From NCBI RefSeq assembly GCF_000511175.1, contig NZ_KI866530.1:2312864-2354786 (forward strand): a stretch of 41,923 nucleotides of DNA. Reading direction: 5' to 3'. The stretch's first letter is position 1. Each line of letters opens with the position of its first letter. A program made the translations under genes and the position numbers. This document shows, piece by piece, positions 17,461 to 25,415 of this stretch. Below the pieces are notes generated by a model. It ran no database searches, was not told where the DNA came from, and saw nothing but the letters and a program-made list of their open reading frames with translations. The stretch comes from Sediminibacterium salmoneum NBRC 103935. Lineage in GTDB: Bacteria > Bacteroidota > Bacteroidia > Chitinophagales > Chitinophagaceae.

Positions 17461-18647
17461 CTTGCAGTTTTCTTTTCTAAGAAATTCGACTTTCTGATGT
17501 ATAAATTAATAGGCTCTTCTATAAACTTATATAAAATAATCGATATGATCGTGAGTATAAAGAGGTGTGAAAACAAAACCAACGCAGTATAATTCAGGTG
17601 TTCAGACAGCCACCAGTATTCATTTTTATCTAACCAGGCATAAAACGAATCGGCCGAATTGTGCAACCAGTTAGATGTAAGATTCGAGATAAAGCCCAGA
17701 TGGATTAAATAAAGAATGTAAGAGCTTTTGCCTACCAGTTCGCCGATTTTGCTTCCCAATATTTTTTTCGGAATAGAATTCTCTTTAATTAATCCATAAA
17801 AGAACATGCAAATGAAAACAGGGAGTATTACATTATTGGTAAAAATACCAATTGGTTGGTATAGTGCAAACGGCACTTCTTTGGTGATTGGCTGATTAAT
17901 CATAATAAGATTGGTGCAACCAATTCCGATGATTCCCAGCCAGGTAAACAAGGAAAAATTACTTACCGTGTCGTCGGCTTTTCTAATAATCATGGCAAGT
18001 ACCATACCCGAAAAGAACTCCACTGTTCTTCCTAAAAAAGTAGAGATGAATAAAAACTTAAATGATCCGAAAAATCCGTAGAAATCAACATTTCTAAAAA
18101 TCAACACCAACAAAACACCCATTCCTGTTACCACTAACGGGGCAACCAAAAAATAAATTTTACTTCTCTTAATCAGTAAAAAGAAAATGGGAGCAGAAAA
18201 ATAAAAGCACTCTTCTACGGTTAATGACCAGCCTTGTGCAATCCCCGTAAATTTCATATCATCAAAAAATCCACGCAGGAAGGTTATGTTCATGATGAAC
18301 AAAGTAGCCGGACTGTTCTTTCCGTTGTAAATACTGTTATCATTGGCTATCCAGGCATATAGAAATACAGCAATCGTTAAAATTAAATAGATAGGATAGA
18401 CACGCGCAATTCTGTTTTTTAAATATTTACGCATCCAGGTTCCGGACAATTCTACAGTATCGTAATAGCGCAAACAAATTAAAAATCCACTCAAAACAAA
18501 GAACATGGAGAGGGGAAAATGGAACTCATTTAATACGCGAAATAGTAACGGCGGAAAATCCTGCTGATTAAAATGATGAAAAAATATCAAAATAGAAGCA
18601 AGGCCTCTGACTCCTGTTAAAGATGGGATGTAGGTTTTTGCCGTCAT
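17457..18647 (-). CDS. Acyltransferase 3 family (OafA/YrhL-like) integral membrane protein
   Basis: This 396-residue protein has about ten hydrophobic segments and the family's N-terminal signature: 'LTGVRGLASILIFFHHF' (R14, HH24-25) and 'FPLSMFFVLSGFLICLRYY'. Family members use acyl-CoA in the cytoplasm to acylate (mostly O-acetylate) sugars such as O-antigen, peptidoglycan or exopolysaccharide at the membrane. It lies between the two esterase+barrel pairs: 15 bases after barrel copy 2 and overlapping the active-looking esterase by 4 bases. Pairing an acetyl-adding enzyme with a predicted acetyl-removing one suggests control of the acetylation level of a surface glycan; this is inferred from context. 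Confidence 0.92.
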   Translation of the reverse strand: MTAKTYIPSLTGVRGLASILIFFHHFNQQDFPPLLFRVLNEFHFPLSMFFVLSGFLICLRYYDTVELSGTWMRKYLKNRIARVYPIYLILTIAVFLYAWIANDNSIYNGKNSPATLFIMNITFLRGFFDDMKFTGIAQGWSLTVEECFYFSAPIFFLLIKRSKIYFLVAPLVVTGMGVLLVLIFRNVDFYGFFGSFKFLFISTFLGRTVEFFSGMVLAMIIRKADDTVSNFSLFTWLGIIGIGCTNLIMINQPITKEVPFALYQPIGIFTNNVILPVFICMFFYGLIKENSIPKKILGSKIGELVGKSSYILYLIHLGFISNLTSNWLHNSADSFYAWLDKNEYWWLSEHLNYTALVLFSHLFILTIISIILYKFIEEPINLYIRKSNFLEKKTAR

Positions 18648-18662
18648 TAATTATTTGTTTAG

Positions 18663-19490
18663 TTAGAGTTCTGCCACCAGAGAAATGGCTCCTCCGCCAC
18701 CCTTACCCGTATTCCTTCCGCTTACATCTGTAAACAACGTGAAGAAAATTTGATGGTTTTGGCTGATTCTTCTACCATATCCTGCTGTTAATCTAAAATA
18801 ATTAAACTGTCTGTTTAAGAACAAATTGTTCGGATTGAAGAGGGTTTGGGTACTGGTAGACTTTGTCCCAGCCAGCTGGAAGGTCAGCTTATTGTCTTCA
18901 TCCAGCGGAATACCCAGTAAAGCATCTCCGAATACCTGGGTAGGACCCTCCGGACTAAAATATTGTCTTACGCCCAAATTGATGTCGAAATAGGTGTTGG
19001 AATAGCGCTCACCGTTAGATCCGGAATAGGTAAACTTAACTTCACCACCCACCTGCTGAAACCCTGTATAAGGGGTTTTATTAACATCATTGGAGTATAA
19101 AGGCACAATCAGCGATCCTGTAACGGTTAAAAACTTAGAGTAATCAAAAGTATTCAGCAAGTAAGAAAGACCAAAACTGGCATCACCCAGGCTGGAATTG
19201 GTCTGGGTAGAGCCCGTTTCTAGTTTTCTCTGCATTACATAAGAGATATTCCCAACAAAATCGAGTTTTTCACCAATTCCAATACCCCCGTATAATCCAA
19301 AATAATGCGAGGCAAATCTGCCGTTATTGGAGTAAGCAAAATAATTTCCGTTGGCATCCCAGTAACCCTTTGCCATATATAAGTTGTAGGAGGGAACAAT
19401 CAGGTATTTACCCCTTCCAATCGGGAAGCCCGCTTTTGCCACATTAACCAATAAAACAACCAGAATAAGTGCTACAAGTTTTTTCATCAT
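18663..19490 (-). CDS. Outer-membrane beta-barrel protein, copy 2 of a duplicated pair
   Basis: This 275-residue protein with signal peptide 'MMKKLVALILVVLLVNVAKA' is a paralogue of the barrel at 14778-15605, with the same length, the same 'PIG' mature start, and shared 'DANG', 'TPYTGF' and 'FNPN...LNRQFN'. The sequence is rich in alternating strands and Gly/Asn turns typical of outer-membrane barrels. The paired esterase-like gene ends 14 bases upstream, the same arrangement as copy 1. It ends in 'GGGGAISLVAEL', without the usual terminal aromatic residue, so insertion as a classical BAM substrate is less certain. The role is unknown; the pairing suggests a partner of the pseudoenzyme. Confidence 0.7.
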   Translation of the reverse strand: MMKKLVALILVVLLVNVAKAGFPIGRGKYLIVPSYNLYMAKGYWDANGNYFAYSNNGRFASHYFGLYGGIGIGEKLDFVGNISYVMQRKLETGSTQTNSSLGDASFGLSYLLNTFDYSKFLTVTGSLIVPLYSNDVNKTPYTGFQQVGGEVKFTYSGSNGERYSNTYFDINLGVRQYFSPEGPTQVFGDALLGIPLDEDNKLTFQLAGTKSTSTQTLFNPNNLFLNRQFNYFRLTAGYGRRISQNHQIFFTLFTDVSGRNTGKGGGGAISLVAEL

Positions 19491-19504
19491 TACATTTTTG
19501 AAAC

Positions 19505-20835
19505 TCAGAGAATTTTCTTCATCCAGAAACTTTCATAACGATAATACACATCATCCATTCCGTTTTCTTCTAAACTCATGTATATATTTCTGTTATCAAT
19601 CCGAATCTGGTTATATAAGGCAATGGCCGCCTGTGGCGGACAAAAGGTATTCTTTTGATTGTGACCAAAGAGGACCCTGCATCTGATATTGGGAGCAAAA
19701 TTGACCGGATCAAAAAAGTCCCATATTCTGAATAGTCCTTCCTGGTTTAACCGGTTTCTTGGATTTTTTAAGTAGGTCTGAAAATTGCCTACAGGCCAGG
19801 GGGTCACTTTTTGAGAACCGGCCATAAAGAACAGGGTTCTCATATCTGTGTACACGGGTCTTTCAATGATACATCCCTGAGGGCGGTTGTCTAAAGATGC
19901 CACAACCGTTGCCAGCACTGCGCCCTGTCCTTCTCCTTTAACTATCACTTTTCTCAGGTCGAATTTTAAGTACTCGTGACGGTATATAAAATCAAGACCG
20001 CGTAGTGCATCCATATAAACTGCGCGATAGATATATTTATTGCGGTCGTTAAGATTTATGATATTAAACGTATTGTAATCAGCATTCGTATTATCCTTGC
20101 TGTTTCCATGACCCCGGACATTTAATCTGAATACAGCCATATCCGTTCTTAGTGAATCGGGGCGCAGGTCCTGAAGATATCCGGGTAACTCATATATCAC
20201 AGAGAATTTTCCCTTTCGCTTAGGAACAGATAACCAACCCCGAATGGTTTGGTACTCCAATGATTGAAATTCAACCAGAAACACGTCTACATCACGGGTA
20301 CTTTGATCGCCTCTTCGGGTAACCCTGAACTTAGGATCAATATTCACCAGTTCTCTTCTGGCATCGTCCCAGAACTGATCAAAATCTGCAGGACGGTTTA
20401 CATTGGCATATACTTTTTCCGGATCAACTCCATATCCATAAAGCAAGGTATCAACATAATTGTTGGCAGAAACCATTAACTGGAGCTGATAGAAACCAGG
20501 CTTGGTGCGATCGTTTTCAAGATAAAGGTCTTTCATGTATCCCTTACGGGCATCCATGGTAAAGCCCATTTCCTGGTTGTACACTTCTTCGCCTTTGTAA
20601 TTCATTACTTTGGCTTTAATAGTACCCCTTATTTTTCTTTGGTATTGTTTCTGAATCGGAGATTGTAGCCAATTTTATCATCATCCCTGAAAATGGCTTC
20701 TTTTTTAAATGGGCGAATATCATACCCGATTCCTTTCTGTGCATAAGTTACCCCGCCGAACAGCAAACCCAGTATAAGTAAGGATTGCAGGATGCGGCCG
20801 CCAAGGATCAATTGTTTGGGTACCTTTGCGTTCAT
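19505..20835 (-). CDS. AXE1-like pseudoenzyme (catalytic triad lost), reading frame broken by an apparent one-base deletion
   Basis: The N-terminal part (ATG 20835, signal peptide to '...GVTYAQ', then 'DIRPFKKEAIF') runs into TAA at 20629. The rest, 'IRGTIKAKV' onward, is in another frame to 19505. Adding one A to the A-run at about 20631-20635 joins them into 443 residues that align without gaps to residues 200 onward of the esterase at 15610-17460. The junction 'KEKIRGTIKAKV' matches 'KVKQEGTFTAIV'. All triad positions are changed: the Ser motif GGSQG is GEGQG (Ser to Gly), the Asp motif LQDDF is NQKNTF, and the LGHE His is a Met ('NGMDD'). The fold is preserved ('ADFDQFWDDARREL', 'VRGHGNSKDN'), so a binding or scaffolding role is more likely than decay. 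The break may be sequencing error or slippage. Confidence 0.75.
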
Positions 20836-20855
20836 ATGCACGAATAATTAAGCAG

Positions 20856-20869
20856 GGCCAAAAATGGCC
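20856..20869 (-). other. Small perfect hairpin in the leader of the long operon
   Basis: GGCCA, four T, TGGCC on the minus strand form a 5-bp stem 20 bases before the pseudoenzyme ATG. It overlaps CATTTTTG, a one-mismatch -7 element. It may mark the operon promoter or an operator; evidence is weak. Confidence 0.25.
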
Positions 20870-20932
20870 ACTAAGTGTCTGATAAACGACCAAATAGGGT
20901 GAATTATTATTCACTAAATCATTATTTAATAC

Positions 20933-20960
20933 AAAAGCCCCGGCTATTGCTAGCCAGGGC
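20933..20960 (-). terminator. Rho-independent terminator of recA
   Basis: On the minus strand a 10-bp stem (GCCCTGGCTA / TAGCCGGGGC) with loop GCAA is followed by TTTTGT. One stem position is a G-T wobble that would be a C-A mismatch on the plus strand, so the structure is specific to the recA strand. It begins 27 bases after the recA stop. Confidence 0.88.
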
Positions 20961-20987
20961 CGTTTACTAACCCATCAAAAAACATCT

Positions 20988-22010
20988 TTATTCTTCAGCA
21001 GCCTGTGCAGGTGCTTCTGTAACTGTAATTAATTTGGCTCTTATTTTGGCTTCAATTTCATTGGATAAATCAGGATTATCCAATAATAAAGACTTAACCG
21101 CTTCTCTTCCCTGACCCAGTTTATTGCTTTCATAACTAAACCAGGAACCACTCTTCTGTACAATGCCCATTTCAACACCCATATCAATAATTTCACCCAC
21201 TTTGCTGATTCCTTCGCCGAATACCAGATCAAACTCAGCAGCACGGAATGGAGGAGCAACTTTATTCTTTACCACTTTTACTTTTACACGATTTCCAACA
21301 GCCGCATCGCCATCTTTAATCTGAGTCATTCTTCTGATATCTAGACGAACAGAAGCATAGAACTTCAAGGCATTACCACCAGTGGTCGTTTCCGGATTAC
21401 CAAACATGACACCGATTTTTTCACGAAGCTGGTTGATGAAAATACAAATGGTATTGGTCTTATTAATAGTGGCGGTTAATTTTCTCAACGCCTGGCTCAT
21501 TAATCTGGCCTGCAATCCCATTTTACTATCTCCCATTTCCCCTTCCAATTCTCCTTTAGGAACCAATGCCGCAACAGAGTCAATCACCACTACATCCAAG
21601 GCGCCGGAAAGAATCAAACGGTCTGCAATTTCAAGGGCCTGTTCGCCATAATCAGGTTGTGATATCAAGAGATTGTCTACATCCACCCCTAATTTTTGTG
21701 CATAAGCACTATCAAAAGCGTGTTCCGCATCAATGATGGCACACATGCCGCCTTTCTTTTGTGCTTCCGCAATTACATGAATCGCAACCGTGGTTTTACC
21801 AGAAGATTCCGGTCCGTATATTTCTACAATTCTACCTTTTGGTAAGCCGCCCACACCCAATGCAGCATCCAATCCCAGTGATCCGGTTGAAACCACTTCC
21901 ATGGGAGCGGAACTTTTTTCATTCATCATCATTACGCTACCTTTTCCAAAATCTTTATCAATTTTGTCGATGGTTAGCTTGAGGGCCTTTAGTTTTTCTG
22001 CATTGCTCAT
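20988..22010 (-). CDS. recA: Recombinase RecA
   Basis: This 340-residue cytosolic ATPase forms filaments on single-stranded DNA for homologous recombination and SOS induction. The Walker A motif 'GPESSGKT' is at 66-73, 'IDAEHAFD' follows at about 94-101, Walker B is in '[14 protein letters not shown]', and '[12 protein letters not shown]' and '[16 protein letters not shown]' are hallmark segments. The acidic C-terminus ('EAPAQAAEE') is short but normal. The start at ATG 22010 gives the standard N-terminus. A hairpin terminator follows it and another separates it from the upstream gamma-glutamyltransferase gene, so it is probably monocistronic. No LexA-type box is recognised in the 126 bases upstream. 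Confidence 0.99.
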   Translation of the reverse strand: MSNAEKLKALKLTIDKIDKDFGKGSVMMMNEKSSAPMEVVSTGSLGLDAALGVGGLPKGRIVEIYGPESSGKTTVAIHVIAEAQKKGGMCAIIDAEHAFDSAYAQKLGVDVDNLLISQPDYGEQALEIADRLILSGALDVVVIDSVAALVPKGELEGEMGDSKMGLQARLMSQALRKLTATINKTNTICIFINQLREKIGVMFGNPETTTGGNALKFYASVRLDIRRMTQIKDGDAAVGNRVKVKVVKNKVAPPFRAAEFDLVFGEGISKVGEIIDMGVEMGIVQKSGSWFSYESNKLGQGREAVKSLLLDNPDLSNEIEAKIRAKLITVTEAPAQAAEE

Positions 22011-22136
22011 ATTATATGTTTTAGCGTGTCTTTAATGGATGAGAAAGTAAAACTAATCAATACAATTTAATTAAACTAATATTTTTAGTATTTTTTTACT
22101 AATCCGTTTAGTTTTCCCGTTCAGGTACCAAATATA

Positions 22137-22165
22137 ATACGCCGCCCGATAAGAGGGCAGCGTAT
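22137..22165 (-). terminator. Terminator after the gamma-glutamyltransferase gene
   Basis: The inverted repeat ATACGC-C-GCCC / GGGC-A-GCGTAT with a 7-base loop has ten paired bases and one internal mismatch, and is flanked by A/T-rich sequence on both sides. It lies 31 bases after the GGT stop, between GGT and recA. It could work in either direction but only minus-strand genes adjoin it. Confidence 0.75.
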
Positions 22166-22195
22166 TTATTCAGGTCTTTTATACTTTTTAACCCA

Positions 22196-24088
22196 TTACC
22201 AGCCAATTCCATAATCTTCCCCGTTATTGGAAGATCCTCCCCATAAACTTTTGTGCTTACGGTCCAGGAAAATTGCATTGATGGGCCCACTGGTTCTTTG
22301 GCCAAAACTTAGCTTGTAACCCATTTTTTTCAATGCTTCTCTGGTTGGTTCTGGAGTTCTGGCCGATAGCAGCAAGTCTCCCGCTCTGGGCATACGGTCT
22401 TTTATTTTAGTTCCACCCAATGATAACCACAGTTGATTGCTATTGATATTTTCCGCTTCAGATGCCTGTTGTACTGTCATATTGAATTCAACCATGTTCA
22501 GGAAAAACTGTAGAAGATTCTGATCCTGGGTATCACCTCCCTGAACTGCGAAAGACAAATAGGGTTTGCCGTCCTTTAATGCCATGGAAGGAGTTAATGT
22601 AACACGGGGTCTTTTTCCCGGAGCAACCACATTAAATGGATTAATGGTTTCGTCGAGTACAAAACTCTGCATGCGCTGGCTCATTCCAATACCGGTATTT
22701 CCCGCAATGGTAGCCGGTAACCATCCCCCACTAGGGGTAATAGAAACCACCCAACCCTCTTTATCTGCTGCTTCCACCGAAGTAGTACCTCTCCACAAGC
22801 GGTCCATATATTCATCCAGTTCTGCCTTAGCTGTAACAGAACTGTCGTGTGCAGGTACAAAATTTCTTTTACCCGTACTGTCAATGGTAAAATTCCATTG
22901 TTTTAATTGATCCTTATACGGATTGGTTCTTCCTTCAAAAGGATAGGGGTCTCCGGGAGCAACGAGGGCATTATTTTTTAATGGGTTAATTAAAGCAGCC
23001 CTTTGTTTTGCATAGTCTTTGCTTAGTAAGCCGCTCATCGGCTGAGGGGTAGGAGCAAAGGCCGGATCACCATAATAAAAATCACGGTCAGCAAATGCCA
23101 GACTCATCGACTGATAAACGGTGTTTATGTATTGAGGAGAATTGTAACCCATTTTCTTCAGGTCGAAATTTTCCAGGATATTCAATGCCTGTAGCATAGA
23201 CGGTCCCTGTGTCCACTGGGTTAACTTGTACACATCAATGCCTTTATAAGTAACCATTGCCGGTGTTTCTTCTTTCACTTTCCAATTCGCCAAATCCTGT
23301 TTGGTAATTAATCCGCCTTGTTCCTGAGCACCTCTTACAAACTCATCCGCAATATCTCCTTTATAAAAACGATCGTAGGAGGCTTGTAATGCCTGCTTTC
23401 TTGTCTTTTTGTTTTTCAATGCGGTTTGCTCTGCTTCCACCAGCTTAGTGAGGGTATTCAACAAATCCTGTTGCACAAAGATTTCACCAGCTTCGGGGGC
23501 TTCTCTTTTTTCACCCAGGTGTGGCAACAATACTTTTTTACTGTAAGGCCATTGTTTAATTCTGTCTTTACCTCTTTCTATGCTATTGGCGGTCTGGGCA
23601 TCAATTGGATATCCTGCAGCCAGTTGCATGGCAGGGGCCAATACCTGTTTCAAACTCATAGTGCCATATTCAGAAAGCATATGAATCAGTCCTCCTACAG
23701 TTCCGGGTGTAACCGCGGCCAGGGGACCATATTCCGGAGGAAACTGATATCCCTTCGACTTAAAAAATTCCGGAGTTGCTCCGGTAGGCGCCACACCCAA
23801 TGCATTGATGCCAATTACTTTTCCTGTTTTTGGATTGTAGATAATGGCCTGCGTTTCACCGCCCCAGCTCAATACATCCCACATGGTACAAGTAGCTGCC
23901 AGCATAGCACAGGCTGCGTCTACCGCATTTCCTCCCTGTTGAAAAACAATAGAACCCGCTGTTGCGGCCAGTGGTTTACCGGTAATCGCCATCCAGTTTT
24001 TTCCGTGAAGCGGAGGTTTTTGTGTTGCCTGTGCCATCAACATTGTTCCCGCAAAAAGCATACTGACACTCAGAAAAATTTTCCTCAT
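22196..24088 (-). CDS. Secreted gamma-glutamyltransferase family protein (divergent)
   Basis: This 630-residue exported protein (signal peptide to about residue 20, 'TMLMAQ') has the Ntn-hydrolase layout of gamma-glutamyltransferases: 'GGNAVDAACAML' near the N-terminus and 'GPLAAVTPGTVGGL' at about 121-134. The autoprocessing site is 'RGTTSVEAADKEG', with likely nucleophile T435. The family's usual 'TTHxS' reads 'TTSVE' here, and the 'GSPGG' region reads 'VQGGDTQDQN', so donor specificity may differ from E. coli GGT. The family cleaves gamma-glutamyl bonds (glutathione, gamma-glutamyl peptides) in the periplasm. It starts 22 bases after the secreted dipeptidase, fitting a two-step breakdown of glutathione-like peptides. 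Confidence 0.88.
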   Translation of the reverse strand: MRKIFLSVSMLFAGTMLMAQATQKPPLHGKNWMAITGKPLAATAGSIVFQQGGNAVDAACAMLAATCTMWDVLSWGGETQAIIYNPKTGKVIGINALGVAPTGATPEFFKSKGYQFPPEYGPLAAVTPGTVGGLIHMLSEYGTMSLKQVLAPAMQLAAGYPIDAQTANSIERGKDRIKQWPYSKKVLLPHLGEKREAPEAGEIFVQQDLLNTLTKLVEAEQTALKNKKTRKQALQASYDRFYKGDIADEFVRGAQEQGGLITKQDLANWKVKEETPAMVTYKGIDVYKLTQWTQGPSMLQALNILENFDLKKMGYNSPQYINTVYQSMSLAFADRDFYYGDPAFAPTPQPMSGLLSKDYAKQRAALINPLKNNALVAPGDPYPFEGRTNPYKDQLKQWNFTIDSTGKRNFVPAHDSSVTAKAELDEYMDRLWRGTTSVEAADKEGWVVSITPSGGWLPATIAGNTGIGMSQRMQSFVLDETINPFNVVAPGKRPRVTLTPSMALKDGKPYLSFAVQGGDTQDQNLLQFFLNMVEFNMTVQQASEAENINSNQLWLSLGGTKIKDRMPRAGDLLLSARTPEPTREALKKMGYKLSFGQRTSGPINAIFLDRKHKSLWGGSSNNGEDYGIGW

Positions 24089-24110
24089 AAAACAGTTGTT
24101 TGGATAATTA

Positions 24111-25325
24111 TTAATTAAGCTGGGCTTTCATTACTCTCATCAGGTTTCCGCCCATTATTTTGTAAACGTCTTTTTTGGAATAGCCTCTTTCCAGTAAGGC
24201 CTTTGTAATTAATGGATAACTGGTTACATCTGTTAGTTCTCTCGGGCTGGCGCTGATGCCGTCAAAATCAGAACCCATTCCTACATGGTCCACGCCAATT
24301 CTATTCACAATATAATCCAGATGCTTTAATAACATTTCCATCGGGGGTTGAATGGCAATGGATTCTTCTTTATGCATATCCACAATCATCGATTGGGCAT
24401 ATTCTTTCTGCATGCCGGTAGCTATCAATGAATCAATCTTGGCTTGTTTATTCTGAAGAAATGCTTTCTCTCTTTTTTTGAAAGAGCTATCTATAAAGGC
24501 CGAATAAAAATTCAATTGAATAACACCTCCGTTTTTACCCACTGCATCTATCTGGTCGTCTTTCAAATTTCTGAAGACCGGACACAGAGTGTAAGCATTG
24601 CTATGCGAAACCAGTACGGGTTTGGTGGTTGTTTGTATAGCATCCCAGAACGTTTTTTCTCCAACATGACTCAGGTCAACCATCATACCCAGCTCGTTCA
24701 TTTTTTTAATTACCTGTTTGCCAAAATCGTTAAGTCCTGTTGCTCTGGATTGGGTTAAAGAATTATTGTTGTCTTTATTCAGATTTGCCAATGAAGATTC
24801 ATCCATTGCAGAACTGGCCCATTCTGTAGAATTGTTCCAGGTTAAGGTCATGTAACGAACACCCCTCTTATACAGCGCTTCCAGTTTATTTAAATCTCCC
24901 TCTATCATATGACCCCCTTCCACACCAAATAAAGCAGCGAGTTTTTTCTTTTTGATTGCTTTATTAATCTCAGAGAAATGTTGAATAATTTGAATTTTAT
25001 CCGGATTTCGGGCAGCTACAGCATATAAAGTATCTATTTCTCTATTGGCCCAGGCATAGGGCTCTTTTTTATTCCCATCGCACCATACACTAAAAATCTG
25101 AACGTCCACACCCGCTTCTTTAAATCGCTGTAAGTCGGAATGTGTTTTACCGGTCAGGTCCCGATCAATCAGTAAATTTTTTTCAATTGAGGCAGTTAAT
25201 AAATCATTGTGTGAATCGGCCATTATTGCACGCTGGTGTACTTTTTTATACTTTTTATTTTCGTTTTTATTTTGTGCGTTTGCAACGGAAACAAAAAAGC
25301 AGAGAGCTAAAATCAGGTACTTCAT
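24111..25325 (-). CDS. Secreted membrane-dipeptidase family (M19) metallopeptidase
   Basis: I choose ATG 25325, giving 'MKYLILALCFFVSVANAQ' as signal peptide (404 residues); the frame opens 13 codons earlier. M19 features are visible: 'MADSHNDLL' (first zinc ligands, H and D), 'LFGVEGGHMIEGDL' (bridging Glu), 'DLSHVGEKTFWDA' and 'PVLVSHSNAY' (His ligands), and 'HVGMGSDFDGI' (Asp). The family hydrolyses dipeptides, including Cys-Gly from glutathione and D-amino-acid-containing dipeptides. The downstream gamma-glutamyltransferase would make exactly such dipeptides, so the two genes probably form an operon. The residues 'KNENKKYKK' after the cleavage site are unusually basic. Confidence 0.92.
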   Translation of the reverse strand: MKYLILALCFFVSVANAQNKNENKKYKKVHQRAIMADSHNDLLTASIEKNLLIDRDLTGKTHSDLQRFKEAGVDVQIFSVWCDGNKKEPYAWANREIDTLYAVAARNPDKIQIIQHFSEINKAIKKKKLAALFGVEGGHMIEGDLNKLEALYKRGVRYMTLTWNNSTEWASSAMDESSLANLNKDNNNSLTQSRATGLNDFGKQVIKKMNELGMMVDLSHVGEKTFWDAIQTTTKPVLVSHSNAYTLCPVFRNLKDDQIDAVGKNGGVIQLNFYSAFIDSSFKKREKAFLQNKQAKIDSLIATGMQKEYAQSMIVDMHKEESIAIQPPMEMLLKHLDYIVNRIGVDHVGMGSDFDGISASPRELTDVTSYPLITKALLERGYSKKDVYKIMGGNLMRVMKAQLN

Positions 25326-25415
25326 TTGATGGCTTTGGCTAAAGCTAAAAAATTTGTACTGCAATCAATAGAATATTTCTTTGATTGGGTAAACAGCCAA
25401 TTGATATTAAAGATT

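Noticed and set aside
22108..22305. 65-codon minus-strand frame overlapping the end of the GGT gene
   Set aside because: It is a shifted-frame reading of the conserved GGT C-terminus and runs through the terminator hairpin.
23426..24118. 230-codon plus-strand frame opposite the GGT gene
   Set aside because: Antisense shadow; Cys/His/Ser-rich as expected from the reverse reading of GGT codons.
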